From the NCBI GenBank assembly GCA_028288645.1, contig JAQBNJ010000561.1:1-6022 (forward strand): DNA of 6,022 bases. Direction: 5' to 3'. The DNA comes from Sediminibacterium sp. (lineage in GTDB: Bacteria > Bacteroidota > Bacteroidia > Chitinophagales > Chitinophagaceae). Every line of letters starts with the position of its first letter. The stretch's first letter is position 1. The notes beneath the pieces were generated by a model. It was not told the DNA's origin. It did not search any database and saw only the letters and a program-made list of their open reading frames with translations. This document shows, piece by piece, positions 5,589-6,022 of the stretch. The position numbers were made by a program, and so were the translations under genes.

Positions 5589-6022
5589 CAGGCGGTTGCT
5601 TTTGGTTTACGGAAGCTTGATACCGCTGCGCCTATCAGCAATAACCAGATCAATATCGAAGCACCGATAGAAGCTTTGCTGCTGTTATAGAAAGAAGCGG
5701 GTTTGAATTCAAACACGATCTTATGATCACCTGGAGGCACCTGTAAACCACGCAGTACATAATTGGTACGGATGATCGGCGTTTCTTTTCCATCGATCTT
5801 TGCTATCCAGCCGCCATCATAGTACACTTCGCTGAAGACAGCAAACTCTGCATTCTTTGACGATGAGCTGTATTCAATAATATCATTATCATTATACAAC
5901 AGTTTGATAGAAGCCGTACTGTCTTTAACTGCATTGGCGGTAAGATCTTTTTTAGATGCTTCATCTAAGATCGCCGTGTCTTTAGGATTGAAATTTGTCA
6001 GGGCCTTCATTATTTCGGCGGG
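5588..6022 (-). CDS. YfhO-family membrane protein, C-terminal part (cut by window edge)
   Basis: Only the last 144 residues are in the window; the frame stays open through the right edge (Pro-Ala-Glu-Ile precede the first internal Met), so the Met codon at 6010 is not the start. Full-length Bacteroidota members are large polytopic proteins of roughly 800 aa. Seen: EIMKALTNFNPKDTAILD at the N-terminal edge, then a beta-rich extracytoplasmic domain with FSEVYYDGGWIAKIDGKE and TNYVLRGLQVPPGDHKIVFEF, which are hallmark blocks of YfhO C-termini, and one final transmembrane helix (ASILIWLLLIGAAV) ending in a short basic tail FRKPKATA. Known for the family: GT-C-like integral membrane proteins; Gram-positive YfhO has been linked to lipoteichoic acid glycosylation. 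The role in Bacteroidota is not settled. The one-base overlap with the downstream GT4 gene suggests work in the same glycan pathway. Confidence 0.9.
   Translation of the reverse strand, partial: PAEIMKALTNFNPKDTAILDEASKKDLTANAVKDSTASIKLLYNDNDIIEYSSSSKNAEFAVFSEVYYDGGWIAKIDGKETPIIRTNYVLRGLQVPPGDHKIVFEFKPASFYNSSKASIGASILIWLLLIGAAVSSFRKPKATA

Noticed and set aside
5877..5897. Short ATCATT/TCATTA tandem repeat in the YfhO-like gene
   Set aside because: It is explained by the coding sequence for Asn-Asp-Asn-Asp-Ile-Ile and is too short to be a distinct element.

Overview
The window looks like part of a surface-polysaccharide (O-antigen, capsule or exopolysaccharide) biosynthesis region from a member of the Bacteroidota, most plausibly a Chitinophagaceae/Sphingobacteriia-like organism. 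This rests on four things. The base composition is moderate to AT-rich. The genes lack strong Shine-Dalgarno sequences and have A/T-rich upstream stretches. Two perfect matches to the Bacteroidota -7 promoter box (TAnnTTTG) lie upstream of genes. The proteins have the style of that phylum, above all a YfhO-type membrane protein C-terminus. The genus cannot be fixed from sequence alone.

Layout: seven protein genes, two of them cut by the window edges. (1) Minus strand, 1-1420: a GT4 glycosyltransferase followed 28 bp later by the N-terminal part of a TylF/MycF-family O-methyltransferase that runs off the left edge. (2) A 141-bp divergent intergenic region with a spaced 11-bp inverted repeat. 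(3) Plus strand, 1562-3246: a class I SAM-dependent methyltransferase and a DxD glycosyltransferase of a poorly characterised family, overlapping by one base (TAATG). (4) A 191-bp intergenic region holding a complex palindrome built from CACATAG/CTATGTG words. (5) Plus strand, 3438-4355: a GT2 glycosyltransferase. (6) A perfect 25-bp-stem palindrome between convergent genes, probably a bidirectional terminator. (7) Minus strand, 4452-6022: the C-terminal part of a YfhO-family membrane protein, overlapping by one base (TGATG) a second GT4 glycosyltransferase.

Together the genes encode four glycosyltransferases (GT2, two GT4, one DxD/GT-A-like), two likely sugar or small-molecule methyltransferases and one polytopic membrane protein linked in its family to glycan modification. 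The simplest reading is assembly of a methyl-decorated surface glycan. No flippase, polymerase, ABC exporter or nucleotide-sugar synthesis gene is visible here, so the export route and sugar identity cannot be inferred. All genes appear intact apart from the edge truncations. No RNA gene, transposase, CRISPR array or phage gene was seen.

The non-coding structure is the least ordinary part. Each of the three boundaries between transcription units carries an inverted repeat. Two of these palindromes share a word-repeat design, and a further perfect 14-bp inverted repeat with a 9-nt loop sits inside the coding region of the second GT4 gene.
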